Below, piece after piece: positions 1 through 6,667 of a DNA stretch of 12,013 nucleotides. Made by a program: the position numbers and the translations under genes. Origin of the DNA: Gammaproteobacteria bacterium (GTDB lineage: Bacteria; Pseudomonadota; Gammaproteobacteria; Xanthomonadales; Marinicellaceae); NCBI GenBank assembly GCA_030426065.1, contig JAUHZH010000022.1:1-12013 (forward strand), in the 5' to 3' direction. Each line of letters starts with the position of its first letter. The stretch's first letter is position 1. Under the pieces are notes generated by a model. That model worked only from the letters and a program-made list of their open reading frames with translations. It had not been told where the DNA came from and ran no database searches.

Positions 1-246
1 GAATGGATAAGCACCCCCAATGACAAACCCAAAAAATTTACTCGACGTCATCTTCATGGTCGCTTGAGAAAAGACCCGATTCATCTGTTCAATCACTTGT
101 TCAGCATCGCGACCTTCATCAGGCAACTCAAAATCCATTTCTGACAATGCTTGGCGTTGAGAATCGCTGACTTGAATCGGCAGGTCATTCATGGCATCCA
201 AGTAAGCCAATGCCCAATCTTTGGTTTTGTCCAACAACTGTTTCAT
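1..246 (-). CDS. PLP-dependent group II decarboxylase, N-terminal 82 residues (partial)
   Basis: The gene starts at the ATG at 246-244 and runs off the left edge, so only the first 82 codons are present. The peptide begins MKQLLDKTKDWALAYLDAM and contains SSKFFGFVIGGAYPF at residues 68-82. This matches the N-terminal substrate-pocket segment (FFGFVIGG-type) of the group II pyridoxal-phosphate decarboxylases, the aromatic amino acid/glutamate/diaminobutyrate decarboxylase-like family. Family members run about 450-500 residues and decarboxylate amino acids in the cytoplasm. The PLP lysine and the substrate-determining residues lie outside the window, so the substrate cannot be named. The start codon overlaps the stop of the upstream GST-family gene as ATGA, which supports both this start and translational coupling. 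Confidence 0.8.
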   Translation of the reverse strand, partial: MKQLLDKTKDWALAYLDAMNDLPIQVSDSQRQALSEMDFELPDEGRDAEQVIEQMNRVFSQATMKMTSSKFFGFVIGGAYPF

Positions 247-929
247 GACGGTTTCCTGACATCTTCGATGATGTCTCCGAACTGCACAATATCAGACTCA
301 TGTGCTGGATCGACCCAAGGCTCCTTGATACCGGTTTGGTACCAAGATTGCATGGCGGGTAACGACAGCAAAGTTGCCACGTATGCGGCAGCTGGTTCAC
401 TCAGCTCAAGACCATAACTCTGCACCCTGAATGCCACTGGGGCGTAGAAAGCATCAACCGCCGTAAAACGTCGTCCGGTCAAAAATGGCCCGCCAAAACG
501 CGCCAAACCCTGACACCACAGCTCATCCAATCGAGCCATTTCTTTGGCCAAGCCCGGTGGGATTTCATGTAATTTAACCCGCACACTGCAATTCATCCCA
601 CACACGGTCCGCAGGTGAGAAAAACCCGAATGCATCTCTGCTGTTGCGCACCTTGCCCAAGCCCTTTGCGCATCATTCTCAGGCCAAACACCCTGATGGC
701 GCTCAGCCAAGTACTCGATAATGGCCAGTGAGTCCCAAACGGTGGTGTCACCGTCTTGCAAACAGGGAACGGTGCCACTGGGACTGAATTGACGAAAAGC
801 CTCCCAATTGTTGGTCGAATCAAAAACTTGCAGCCGCTCTTCAAAAGCAATATTTAACGAGGTCATCAGCACCCAAGGACGCAATGACCAGGAAGAATAA
901 TTTTTATTGGCAATGAACAGTTGATACAT
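243..929 (-). CDS. Glutathione S-transferase family protein
   Basis: This is a 228-residue cytosolic protein of normal GST length. The N-terminal thioredoxin-fold domain (about 1-77) opens MYQLFIANKNYSSWSLRPW. The YSSWS segment (residues 11-15) carries the probable catalytic serine, V54-P55 is the expected cis-proline site, and D66-S67 is the glutathione gamma-glutamyl binding pair. The C-terminal helical domain (about 85-225) contains FTAVDAFYAPVAFR at 155-168, with the T-x-x-D N-capping box at T156 and D159. The frame is open upstream to 968, but I chose the ATG at 929. There an AAGGAG Shine-Dalgarno lies 8 nt upstream and the thioredoxin strand begins immediately. The class looks zeta- or Ser-GST-like. 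The substrate is unknown; conjugation, isomerisation or peroxide reduction are all possible. It is the first gene of a coupled pair with the PLP decarboxylase. Confidence 0.88.
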   Translation of the reverse strand: MYQLFIANKNYSSWSLRPWVLMTSLNIAFEERLQVFDSTNNWEAFRQFSPSGTVPCLQDGDTTVWDSLAIIEYLAERHQGVWPENDAQRAWARCATAEMHSGFSHLRTVCGMNCSVRVKLHEIPPGLAKEMARLDELWCQGLARFGGPFLTGRRFTAVDAFYAPVAFRVQSYGLELSEPAAAYVATLLSLPAMQSWYQTGIKEPWVDPAHESDIVQFGDIIEDVRKPS

Positions 930-988
930 ACACAAGACTCCTTTTCGAACAGGACAGTAAGACGCCAATGATGCGCCTAACCATGGGT

Positions 989-994
989 TATAAT
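989..994 (+). promoter_or_regulatory. Candidate -10 box (TATAAT) for the MBL-fold gene
   Basis: A perfect TATAAT lies in the 86-bp divergent gap between the GST start (929, minus) and the metallohydrolase start (1016, plus). It would place transcription start near 1001. That leaves a 5' leader of only about 15-21 nt with no visible Shine-Dalgarno. The hexamer 17 bp upstream (966-971, CAATGA) is a poor -35 match and there is no extended TGn, so the call is tentative. I see no equally good box for the minus-strand GST gene. Confidence 0.35.
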
Positions 995-1015
995 CCCCTT
1001 TAATTCTAAACTGTA

Positions 1016-1843
1016 ATGACCATGCGCACCTGCACTTTTTTTACCTTGTTGCTGACTGTTTTAACCAGCCCGGCCCATGATGAACAAACTGGATCCGCCA
1101 CCTACCTGGGCAACGAAGCCGTGATGGTCCATCATGGCGACAGCAAAATTGTCTTTGATTCTTTCTTTCACAACAGTTTCGACATATACCAATTGGTGCC
1201 TGATGACATCCTGGCTGCCCTGTTTGCCAACAAAGCACCTTATGACGACATCGATGCCATTTTCATCAGCCATGCCCATGGCGATCATTTTGCGGCTGAT
1301 CAGGTATTGAAGTATTTGACACAATTCCCTCAAACCCAACTCTTTGCCCCCAAGCAAGCCGTCGATCAATTGAATGCACTACCCAACGCCAAGGCAGTTT
1401 CAAAGCAATTGAACGCCATTGAATTGAAGTATGGCGACCCAGCCCAGTCATTGAATGTCGCAGGGCTTCAGATTGATGTGGTGCGCATTCCTCATGCCGG
1501 TTGGCCCACCCGACGATTGGATGTGTCCAATTTGCTGTTTCGAGTGACCTTGGCAGAAGGCACCACCGTCATGCACATGGGTGATGCCGACCCCAATGAT
1601 GTTCATTTCAAACCCTACCAGGACTTGTGGCAAGCGAAAGTCACCGACACGGCTTTTCCACCCTACTGGTTTTTCAACAGCACTTATGGCCCGGGCATTT
1701 TGAGTCAGCGCATCAATGCAAATGAATCCGTTGGCGTACACGTACCCAAGCAAGTTCCTGAAGCCCTCAAACAAACAGGAAAGCCCTACTTTTCAAAGCC
1801 AGGTGAAACACGAGGATTGGGCAAACTTAAAGAAGTTGAATGA
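1016..1843 (+). CDS. Exported MBL-fold metal-dependent hydrolase (UlaG/lactonase-like)
   Basis: The product is 275 residues. Residues 1-20 look like a Sec signal peptide (FFTLLLTVLTSPA), so it probably acts in the periplasm. The fold is metallo-beta-lactamase. The HAHGDH motif is at residues 86-91 (H86, H88, D90, H91). Further metal ligands are probably H160 (RIPHAGW), D190 (MHMGDAD) and H242 (GVHVP), so the two-metal site appears complete. The layout resembles the Zn-dependent hydrolase/L-ascorbate-6-phosphate lactonase-like (UlaG-like) subgroup more than antibiotic-hydrolysing enzymes. The substrate cannot be read from sequence. An in-frame ATG at 1022 (residue 3) is an equally plausible start, because neither has a clear ribosome site. 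The regulator gene follows 56 bp downstream on the same strand and could be cotranscribed. Confidence 0.82.
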   Translation: MTMRTCTFFTLLLTVLTSPAHDEQTGSATYLGNEAVMVHHGDSKIVFDSFFHNSFDIYQLVPDDILAALFANKAPYDDIDAIFISHAHGDHFAADQVLKYLTQFPQTQLFAPKQAVDQLNALPNAKAVSKQLNAIELKYGDPAQSLNVAGLQIDVVRIPHAGWPTRRLDVSNLLFRVTLAEGTTVMHMGDADPNDVHFKPYQDLWQAKVTDTAFPPYWFFNSTYGPGILSQRINANESVGVHVPKQVPEALKQTGKPYFSKPGETRGLGKLKEVE

Positions 1844-1899
1844 ACCGATTGTTGGATTAAAATAAAAGCACTTAAGTCATAACAACACCCAAAAACCAA

Positions 1900-3465
1900 A
1901 TGCCCCCGGTTTATTCAACCAAAGACCTCACCATCCACACCACGACCCGTGAGGTCTATAAAGAGAATGAGTGCATTAAACTCCCTCACTTGTCTTACCA
2001 GACTTTGGTCGTGTTGCTTGAGCACCATCCGAATACTGTCAGCTTCGACCAGCTGATGGACGAAGTCTGGCAAGGCTTGGAGGTCAGCCAAGAAACAGTG
2101 ACGCAACGCATTGCCCTCCTGCGAAAGGCTTTGGGCTCAGATGGTGAGGCTCCAGATACTTACATTGCCTCCATTCGAAGTGTTGGCTACCGCTGGGTTC
2201 CTGAAGTTAGCAGCAATGAATCCATAAAAACAACTTCAACACGATATCGAAGATTGATCATTGTTTCTGCTTTTTTCTTGTTCATTACGTGCGCTGTTTT
2301 ATCTTACAAACACCTGACCCAAAAAACCAAACAAGCACCACCACTGGTGACTTCCATCAAAGCGGAATACATTCAACAGGCTTGGAAATACTTAAAAAAG
2401 CATGACCACAGAAGCAATGAATTGGCATTGGGTTTGTTTCGCAAAGCCCTTGAAGCCACACCTCAAAATGCTGAAGCCATGGTGGGCATTTCTTTGGCTT
2501 TGTCTCACCAAGTCACCAAGTTCAATCAACCAGATCAATTACTGATTGAAGCCAAAGACATGGCCCTTGCGGCCACTCGATTGGATCCCCAAAACACACA
2601 GTCGTGGTTGGCATTGGGTTTTGTCTATGATGCACAAGGAGAAATCCAAACAGCCATTAAATACTATCTACAAGCGATTGAACTGGATCCTGACAGCGTT
2701 TCAGCCAACAGTTCATTGGCATACCTTTATACACAAAGTGGAAACCTTGTGTCCGCATTGAAAATCAATATAGCCCATTTGGGTTCATCTGCACCATATA
2801 TTGACCTGCAAATTGCCAACACTTTAGAGCTTTTGGCCTTCGACCGGATTGCTGAAGCCTGGTATCAAAAAGCCGATGAATTGTCACCTGACAGTGTTTT
2901 TGCCACACAACAAAGGGCGAAACATTTGATTGCCACTGGAGATTTCAGGCAGGCCAAGCACACCCTATCAGAAGCATTGGAACGAGACATACAAAGACCT
3001 GAAATATACGTGATTCTGGGGCTGATTGAATGGATGGAGCATGGTTTGAATGAACAAAGTCGCAGTCACTTCAGCCAAGCCTTGGAGGTTGATCAGACAC
3101 ACTTTGAAGCCAATCTTTGGTACTTCTTAAGCAAAGAGCAGATCACAGAACAGCAGAAACTAACATTTGAAAAACAATGGCTCTCATCAACTGTGAATTG
3201 GCCTGATCAAGGCGTATTTAAGTCCATATACCTCAGTCATTTTGGTAAAACTGAAGCATCAATCAGCCAACTGGAATCGGCTTTTGATGCGGGATACAGA
3301 AACCACAGATGGATACAAAAACTACCGCCTTTCGAAGCACTGCTCAATGATGATGACTTCCAGCAGATTTTAGAAAAAATGAGGGATGACGTCGACAGAC
3401 AACGCGAACAAGTACTTGCTTCTGATTGGCTGCCGACCTCTTTTTTAGACCCTCAAAGTTATTGA
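1900..3465 (+). CDS. CadC/ToxR-type membrane-bound winged-helix regulator with TPR sensor domain
   Basis: The protein is 521 residues. Residues 1-102 form an OmpR/PhoB-type winged helix (Trans_reg_C), with the recognition helix at about 63-79 (SQETVTQRIALLRKALG) and the wing at 88-100 (YIASIRSVGYRWV). There is no receiver domain. A basic stretch (YRR, 116-118) leads into one membrane segment at about 119-136, giving a cytoplasmic DNA-binding and periplasmic sensor topology as in CadC and ToxR. Residues from about 155 on are helical TPR-like repeats, clearest at 226-262 and 263-290. The C-terminal block around 465-505 (AGYRNHRWIQKLPPFEALL) is typical of TPR-containing regulators of this class. 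No Shine-Dalgarno precedes the ATG. The ligand is unknown. Its 3' end overlaps the convergent serine hydrolase gene by 7 bp, and that neighbour is a candidate target. Confidence 0.88.
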   Translation: MPPVYSTKDLTIHTTTREVYKENECIKLPHLSYQTLVVLLEHHPNTVSFDQLMDEVWQGLEVSQETVTQRIALLRKALGSDGEAPDTYIASIRSVGYRWVPEVSSNESIKTTSTRYRRLIIVSAFFLFITCAVLSYKHLTQKTKQAPPLVTSIKAEYIQQAWKYLKKHDHRSNELALGLFRKALEATPQNAEAMVGISLALSHQVTKFNQPDQLLIEAKDMALAATRLDPQNTQSWLALGFVYDAQGEIQTAIKYYLQAIELDPDSVSANSSLAYLYTQSGNLVSALKINIAHLGSSAPYIDLQIANTLELLAFDRIAEAWYQKADELSPDSVFATQQRAKHLIATGDFRQAKHTLSEALERDIQRPEIYVILGLIEWMEHGLNEQSRSHFSQALEVDQTHFEANLWYFLSKEQITEQQKLTFEKQWLSSTVNWPDQGVFKSIYLSHFGKTEASISQLESAFDAGYRNHRWIQKLPPFEALLNDDDFQQILEKMRDDVDRQREQVLASDWLPTSFLDPQSY

Positions 3466-4523
3466 TTTTTTGTTTGTTTCATTAATTGTGGCAACACATG
3501 TTGGGAAAAAATTTCTTGGGATTGTTTGTGCATGAAGTTGGTGTTGTAGGCAGTGCTGGTTATTACCGTCACTGAATTCAGTTCTGGCGTGATGAAGGTG
3601 TAATTTCCACCGTTACCAGAAGCCGCATATGAAATGATGTTTTGTCCTTCAACCTCATGTTCAAACAGCCACCACAGGTAACCGTATTCAATCTTGCGGT
3701 CTTCATCAATGACCGCGCGTGGCTTGAATGACTGCTTCATCCATTCTTTACTGATCAATTGCTTTTTGTTGGATTTGCCGTGATTCAATATCAGTTCACC
3801 TATCTTGACCCAATCGCGAGAGGTTAACCTGGCTCCCCCACCTCCATTGGTAAAACCCAAAGGTGTTTGTGTGAATTGAGGCGGTTCAATGCCCATTTCA
3901 TTGAATAGTTTTTCTTGCAAGTATGTCTTCATCGGCACCTCACTGACTCGCTCAACCAATTCAGTCAAAACCTGAACACCGCCTGTGCAGTAGGAGAATG
4001 ACCGACCATACGGACTGTTTTTTGGGGTTTTCTTCCAGGGAGGCGTCCCACGAATGGGCAAGTCGAGAATGAAGCCACTCCAATCTTCTATCAGATACAT
4101 GCGCTCCTCATTACCACGCGAAGCCGAGTTCCAGTCATCACACTCAAGCGAGCTGCTCATGGTCAGTAAATCTTCAATGGAGATTTTAGATTTTCTGTCA
4201 TCCATATTTTTCAAAGGGAATTTGTCCTTGAAGTGAGTCAATACAACTTCATCAACACCTTTCAAAAGCCCTTCATCAATGGCCTTACCAACTGCCAACG
4301 AGGTCAACGATTTACTGGCTGACCTCATGTCGTGCTGTGTCCCTTTGTCTGCCCCATTGAAATAATGCTCATAGACGATTTTGGTATCTTGAAGAACCAC
4401 CACACTGGTCATTTGTTTGTATTCATTCTGGTTGATTTTAACCGTTAAGTCATCCATAGAATATGTTTTGGCTGACACAGGAAAAACTAAAATACTGAGT
4501 GCCAATAAAAATATGATTTTCAT
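3459..4523 (-). CDS. Secreted serine hydrolase, class C beta-lactamase/NylB-like family
   Basis: The product is 354 residues from the ATG at 4523. It begins MKIIFLLALSILVFPVSA, a clear Sec signal peptide, so it is exported. The catalytic SxxK tetrad is S68-A-S-K71 (MRSASKSLTS). Y178 in FSYCTGG (176-182) is the probable general base of the YxN-like motif. The third motif is the SGNGG form at 302-306 rather than KTG, which is typical of 6-aminohexanoate-dimer hydrolase and esterase-like members. I therefore expect amidase, esterase or peptidase activity on a cell-wall or small-molecule substrate rather than true beta-lactam resistance. An in-frame TTG at 4535 would add four residues before the signal peptide. 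The ATG is preferred, although its ribosome site (GAGC, 5 nt upstream) is weak. The 3' end overlaps the convergent regulator gene. Confidence 0.88.
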   Translation of the reverse strand: MKIIFLLALSILVFPVSAKTYSMDDLTVKINQNEYKQMTSVVVLQDTKIVYEHYFNGADKGTQHDMRSASKSLTSLAVGKAIDEGLLKGVDEVVLTHFKDKFPLKNMDDRKSKISIEDLLTMSSSLECDDWNSASRGNEERMYLIEDWSGFILDLPIRGTPPWKKTPKNSPYGRSFSYCTGGVQVLTELVERVSEVPMKTYLQEKLFNEMGIEPPQFTQTPLGFTNGGGGARLTSRDWVKIGELILNHGKSNKKQLISKEWMKQSFKPRAVIDEDRKIEYGYLWWLFEHEVEGQNIISYAASGNGGNYTFITPELNSVTVITSTAYNTNFMHKQSQEIFSQHVLPQLMKQTKNQ

Positions 4524-4591
4524 GTTTTTGCTCAATTGTAAAGAACCTCAAACCATAGAAAACTGCTTCAACCTTTGCATGAAAATACTCC

Positions 4592-4621
4592 AAAGAAATC
4601 TAAAGAAACCTAAAGAACAGA
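4592..4621. repeat. Three tandem 10-bp direct repeats upstream of the serine hydrolase
   Basis: AAAGAAATCT, AAAGAAACCT and AAAGAACAGA lie head to tail at 4592, 4602 and 4612, about 70-100 bp upstream of the serine hydrolase start on the opposite strand. A fourth relative, TAAAGAACCT, sits at 4539-4548. Spacing of one helical turn is what OmpR/PhoB-type winged-helix dimers recognise, so this could be an operator for the neighbouring CadC-like regulator. That link is inference. I see no strong sigma70 promoter for the minus gene between 4524 and 4700, and nothing else definable at 4622-4721. Confidence 0.4.
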
Positions 4622-4721
4622 CTTAAGCCATTGATATTGAAGACATTAATAAAATTGAATTTGAAAACTCTATTTGCTCTTCATTTTCACAGCTGTCTTT
4701 GAACAATGTGTTCACTCACCC

Positions 4722-4755
4722 AGGATCACTGCGGGTATACACCATCAGTGATCCT
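4722..4755. repeat. Perfect 10-bp inverted repeat upstream of the Cys-rich protein gene
   Basis: AGGATCACTG (4722-4731) and CAGTGATCCT (4746-4755) are perfect complements separated by 14 nt. No gene ends just upstream on the plus strand, and no long U-tract follows (CTCTTTAAC), so it is a poor plus-strand terminator. Its right arm sits where the -35 element of the downstream extended -10 promoter would lie, which suggests a dyad operator for a dimeric regulator. A regulatory RNA hairpin is less likely, because it would lie upstream of the predicted transcription start. Confidence 0.6.
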
Positions 4756-4756
4756 C

Positions 4757-4774
4757 TTTAACTTATGTTAAAAT
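4757..4774 (+). promoter_or_regulatory. Extended -10 promoter inside a second inverted repeat, for the Cys-rich protein gene
   Basis: TGT followed by TAAAAT (4766-4774) fits an extended -10 (TGn-TAnAAT) and needs little -35 contact. The expected -35 position is about 4746-4751 (CAGTGA), which is weak and lies within the right arm of the upstream dyad. The -10 also overlaps a perfect 6-bp inverted repeat, TTTAAC-TTAT-GTTAAA (4757-4772). Transcription would start near 4781, with a leader of about 28 nt. A GGGGG ribosome site at 4796-4800 stands 8 nt before the ATG at 4809. Confidence 0.5.
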
Positions 4775-4808
4775 CATTAGAAGTTTCATTGATTCGGGGG
4801 ATGGTTAC

Positions 4809-6413
4809 ATGCGTTTTTTGATTTTGATTTTGACTGGCTTAGTCAGTTTACCGACTTGGGCCAATGACTATGCGGTCAGCCTTTCTCCCAATTCGGGCCA
4901 AACCACAGGTGGATACCCTTTAACCGTTTCGGGCTTGCTGGACGCTCCCGGTGTCACCCGCATCACAGTCGGTGGTCAGGTTTGTGGCAACATGGTTGTC
5001 ATCGACCCCAGCACCATCGAATGTGCAGTTCCGGCGGGAACGGGACAAGTGCCTGTCATCGTCCATGAACCCACTTGGGTCCAAGACATCAGTGGCAACA
5101 ACCACATTTTCAGTTACAACCCACCGACGTTCAATGGCTTCTCATTACAAAACCTGAACCAAGTTGGCGGAGAACAACTCAATATCATCGGTCAAAATTT
5201 CGGCGCCATGCCTGGGCAAGTGCTGATTGGTGGCCAAGTTTGCAACATCATCAATCAGGATGATTTCAACATCAGCTGCTTAACACCAGCAGGTAGCGGC
5301 AGCAACCTTTCGGTTTCATTCACACAATTCCAAGGCGCTTCAGTGGTTCAAAACAACGCCGTTTCTTATACACCATGCCAGCCGGGATTTTTCAACGACA
5401 ATGGCCAGTGCTTTGCTTGCAGTGCCGGCACTTACCAAGACCAATTCGACCAGCCCAGTTGCAAACTCTGCCCAGTGGGCACTTTCAACCCAGTGACCGG
5501 CGCCACACAATGTCAATCATGTACACAAGGCCGATTTTCCAGTCAGCAGGGGGCCATCGCTTGTAATGATTGCCAACCCGGCGAGTACCAAGACGAAATT
5601 GGCCAAGCCACCTGTAAAACATGCCAAGCGGGCACATTCAGTGACGTTTCGGGAGCGGTTGCTTGTACTGAGTGTGACCCAGGCCAGTTTGCCAGCACAG
5701 CCGGCAGCACCAGTTGTGACCTTTGTCCCGCTGGCCGATACCAAAGCAGTTCAGGTCAAAGCAGTTGCACCGCTTGTGAGCCAGGGACAGCCAACGGAGC
5801 CACGGGCGCCATCGCCTGCTCTGCTTGTCAGCCGGGGCAATTTGCCAGTGTAGCTGGCAGTGCCACTTGTGAGTTGTGTCCCACTGGTCAATATCAAAAC
5901 AATGCAGGACAAAGCAGTTGTTTGGCCTGTGAACCAGGCTCTGCCAATAACACCTTGGGCGCCGCTGCTTGCACCAGCTGCTCACCCGGTACATTTGCCA
6001 GCAGTTCAGGACAATCAGAATGTATCGACTGTAACATCGGCTCTTATCAAAATCAGGCAGGTCAAACCAATTGCGAGTCCTGTTCACCGGGGAGTTTTGC
6101 CGACCAAACTGGCATGGCCAATTGCACTGCCTGTCTGCCTGGTCGCTATCAAAATGAAGTTGGACAAAGCACGTGTTTGAATTGTGAAGCCGGCTCTTTT
6201 TCACAGTTCATTGGGTCTCAAGAATGCACGTTGTGCCCCAGCGGGTCTTTTCAAGACTTGTCAGGAGCCACCAATTGTTTGACTTGTCCAGACGGTGAAA
6301 CCCAACCAGCCCAAGGCCAAACACAATGCCTTGGACCCGGTCAATGTGATGTGTTGTATGGGATATTCAGCTCACAATTTGAAGCGGGACTTCAGCCCAT
6401 TTGGGAACGGTGA
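4809..6413 (+). CDS. Secreted IPT/TIG plus GCC2/GCC3-like Cys-rich repeat protein
   Basis: The product is 534 residues with a Sec signal peptide (MRFLILILTGLVSLPTWA, cleavage near 18-20). Residues about 20-105 and 106-188 resemble two IPT/TIG Ig-like domains. Each has a GGQVC strand and a probable disulphide (C59-C72, C145-C157). From C190 the protein is a Cys-rich array with 18 CxxC pairs between 201 and 493, each exactly 17 residues apart. The unit is C-x2-C-x-P/A-G-x-F/Y-x4-G-x3-C, like the GCC2/GCC3 or ephrin-receptor Cys-rich repeats better known from eukaryotes. The tail (C507, C513, then YGIFSSQFEAG and IWER) is separate from the array. There is no membrane anchor, LPXTG or lipobox, so it is probably secreted or surface-associated through another route. 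A role in adhesion or binding is inference. The ATG at 4809 has a GGGGG ribosome site. No partner gene is adjacent on the same strand. Confidence 0.85.
   Translation: MRFLILILTGLVSLPTWANDYAVSLSPNSGQTTGGYPLTVSGLLDAPGVTRITVGGQVCGNMVVIDPSTIECAVPAGTGQVPVIVHEPTWVQDISGNNHIFSYNPPTFNGFSLQNLNQVGGEQLNIIGQNFGAMPGQVLIGGQVCNIINQDDFNISCLTPAGSGSNLSVSFTQFQGASVVQNNAVSYTPCQPGFFNDNGQCFACSAGTYQDQFDQPSCKLCPVGTFNPVTGATQCQSCTQGRFSSQQGAIACNDCQPGEYQDEIGQATCKTCQAGTFSDVSGAVACTECDPGQFASTAGSTSCDLCPAGRYQSSSGQSSCTACEPGTANGATGAIACSACQPGQFASVAGSATCELCPTGQYQNNAGQSSCLACEPGSANNTLGAAACTSCSPGTFASSSGQSECIDCNIGSYQNQAGQTNCESCSPGSFADQTGMANCTACLPGRYQNEVGQSTCLNCEAGSFSQFIGSQECTLCPSGSFQDLSGATNCLTCPDGETQPAQGQTQCLGPGQCDVLYGIFSSQFEAGLQPIWER
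5409..6287 (+). repeat. 51-bp coding tandem repeats with a 153-bp super-repeat
   Basis: This stretch encodes the 18 CxxC units, each 17 codons (51 bp) long with no length variation. A higher-order period of three units (153 bp) is also visible. GCCAG at 5691 and GCCAG at 5844 open copies whose translations track each other, with the elements YQ-GQSSC, ACEPG-AN and FAS recurring in order. Copies before 5690 and after 6000 follow the 51-bp unit more loosely. Nucleotide identity is partial and silent changes are frequent, so the duplications are old or under amino-acid constraint. Confidence 0.85.
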
Positions 6414-6450
6414 AGTCTAACAGGCGAAGACATTTGAAGTCACTAGAAGG

Positions 6451-6491
6451 AAAAAAATCAGGGTTTGATTGAGGACCAAAAAAACCCTGAT
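6451..6491 (-). terminator. Intrinsic terminator of the DUF2339-DUF3999 operon
   Basis: ATCAGGGTTT (6457-6466) and AAACCCTGAT (6482-6491) form a perfect 10-bp stem with a 15-nt loop. On the minus strand the stem is followed directly by a run of seven T (complement of the A-run at 6451-6457), which is the standard intrinsic terminator arrangement. It lies about 180 nt past the DUF3999 stop. On the plus strand there is no U-tract, so it is not a good terminator for the Cys-rich protein gene. Confidence 0.75.
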
Positions 6492-6551
6492 AAACCAAAA
6501 CACGGAGTCCATCCTGGACCAATGCCTTCCTTGACCACGCCATCCTTGACT

Positions 6552-6586
6552 CACCAAACACACAGACCAAAACGGTGTGCTTGGTG
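6552..6586 (-). other. Long hairpin in the 3' untranslated region of the minus-strand operon
   Basis: CACCAAACACAC (6552-6563) and GTGTGCTTGGTG (6575-6586) pair over 12 bp around an 11-nt loop. The single mismatch is A:C in plus-strand RNA but G:U in minus-strand RNA, so the stem is continuous only in the minus transcript. No U-tract follows. It could protect the 3' end or mark a small RNA. The rest of the gene-free stretch 6414-6667 holds a short near-direct repeat, GGTACCTATG (6589) and GGCACCTATG (6608), and an AT-rich patch at 6616-6626. I see no gene there. Confidence 0.5.
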
Positions 6587-6667
6587 TTGGTACCTATGAG
6601 GTTGACAGGCACCTATGTATATATATCGCAATCGGGAAGCAAACCTTGTCAAAAAAATTCATATTTT

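Noticed and set aside
930..968. 13-residue N-terminal extension of the GST-family protein
   Set aside because: The ATG at 929 has a strong Shine-Dalgarno and matches the normal GST N-terminus. The extension contains that ribosome site.
4417..4626. Plus-strand 69-codon open frame across the serine hydrolase start
   Set aside because: It is mostly antisense to the signal-peptide region, has no ribosome site, and ends within the direct-repeat zone.
4722..4755. Inverted repeat as an intrinsic terminator
   Set aside because: No plus-strand gene precedes it, the loop is long and no U-run follows. On the minus strand it would lie upstream of, not after, a gene.
5638..6204. Long minus-strand open frame (188 codons) opposite the Cys-rich array
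   Set aside because: It exists because the 51-bp repeats keep the antisense frame free of stops. Its peptide is rich in Trp, Cys and His in the pattern expected of an antisense shadow.
5409..6287. Regular repeats as a possible CRISPR or satellite array
   Set aside because: Copies are diverged, contiguous and in frame with strong protein constraint. There are no spacers and no cas genes.
6367..6612. Minus-strand open frame of 81 codons in the gene-free stretch after the Cys-rich protein
   Set aside because: It overlaps the end of the real plus-strand gene, contains the operon terminator hairpin, has no recognisable ribosome site and reads as low-information peptide.
6602..6626. TTGACA followed by a TATATATAT run as a plus-strand promoter
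   Set aside because: The best -10 matches lie only 12-14 bp from the -35, which is too close, and no plus-strand gene follows.
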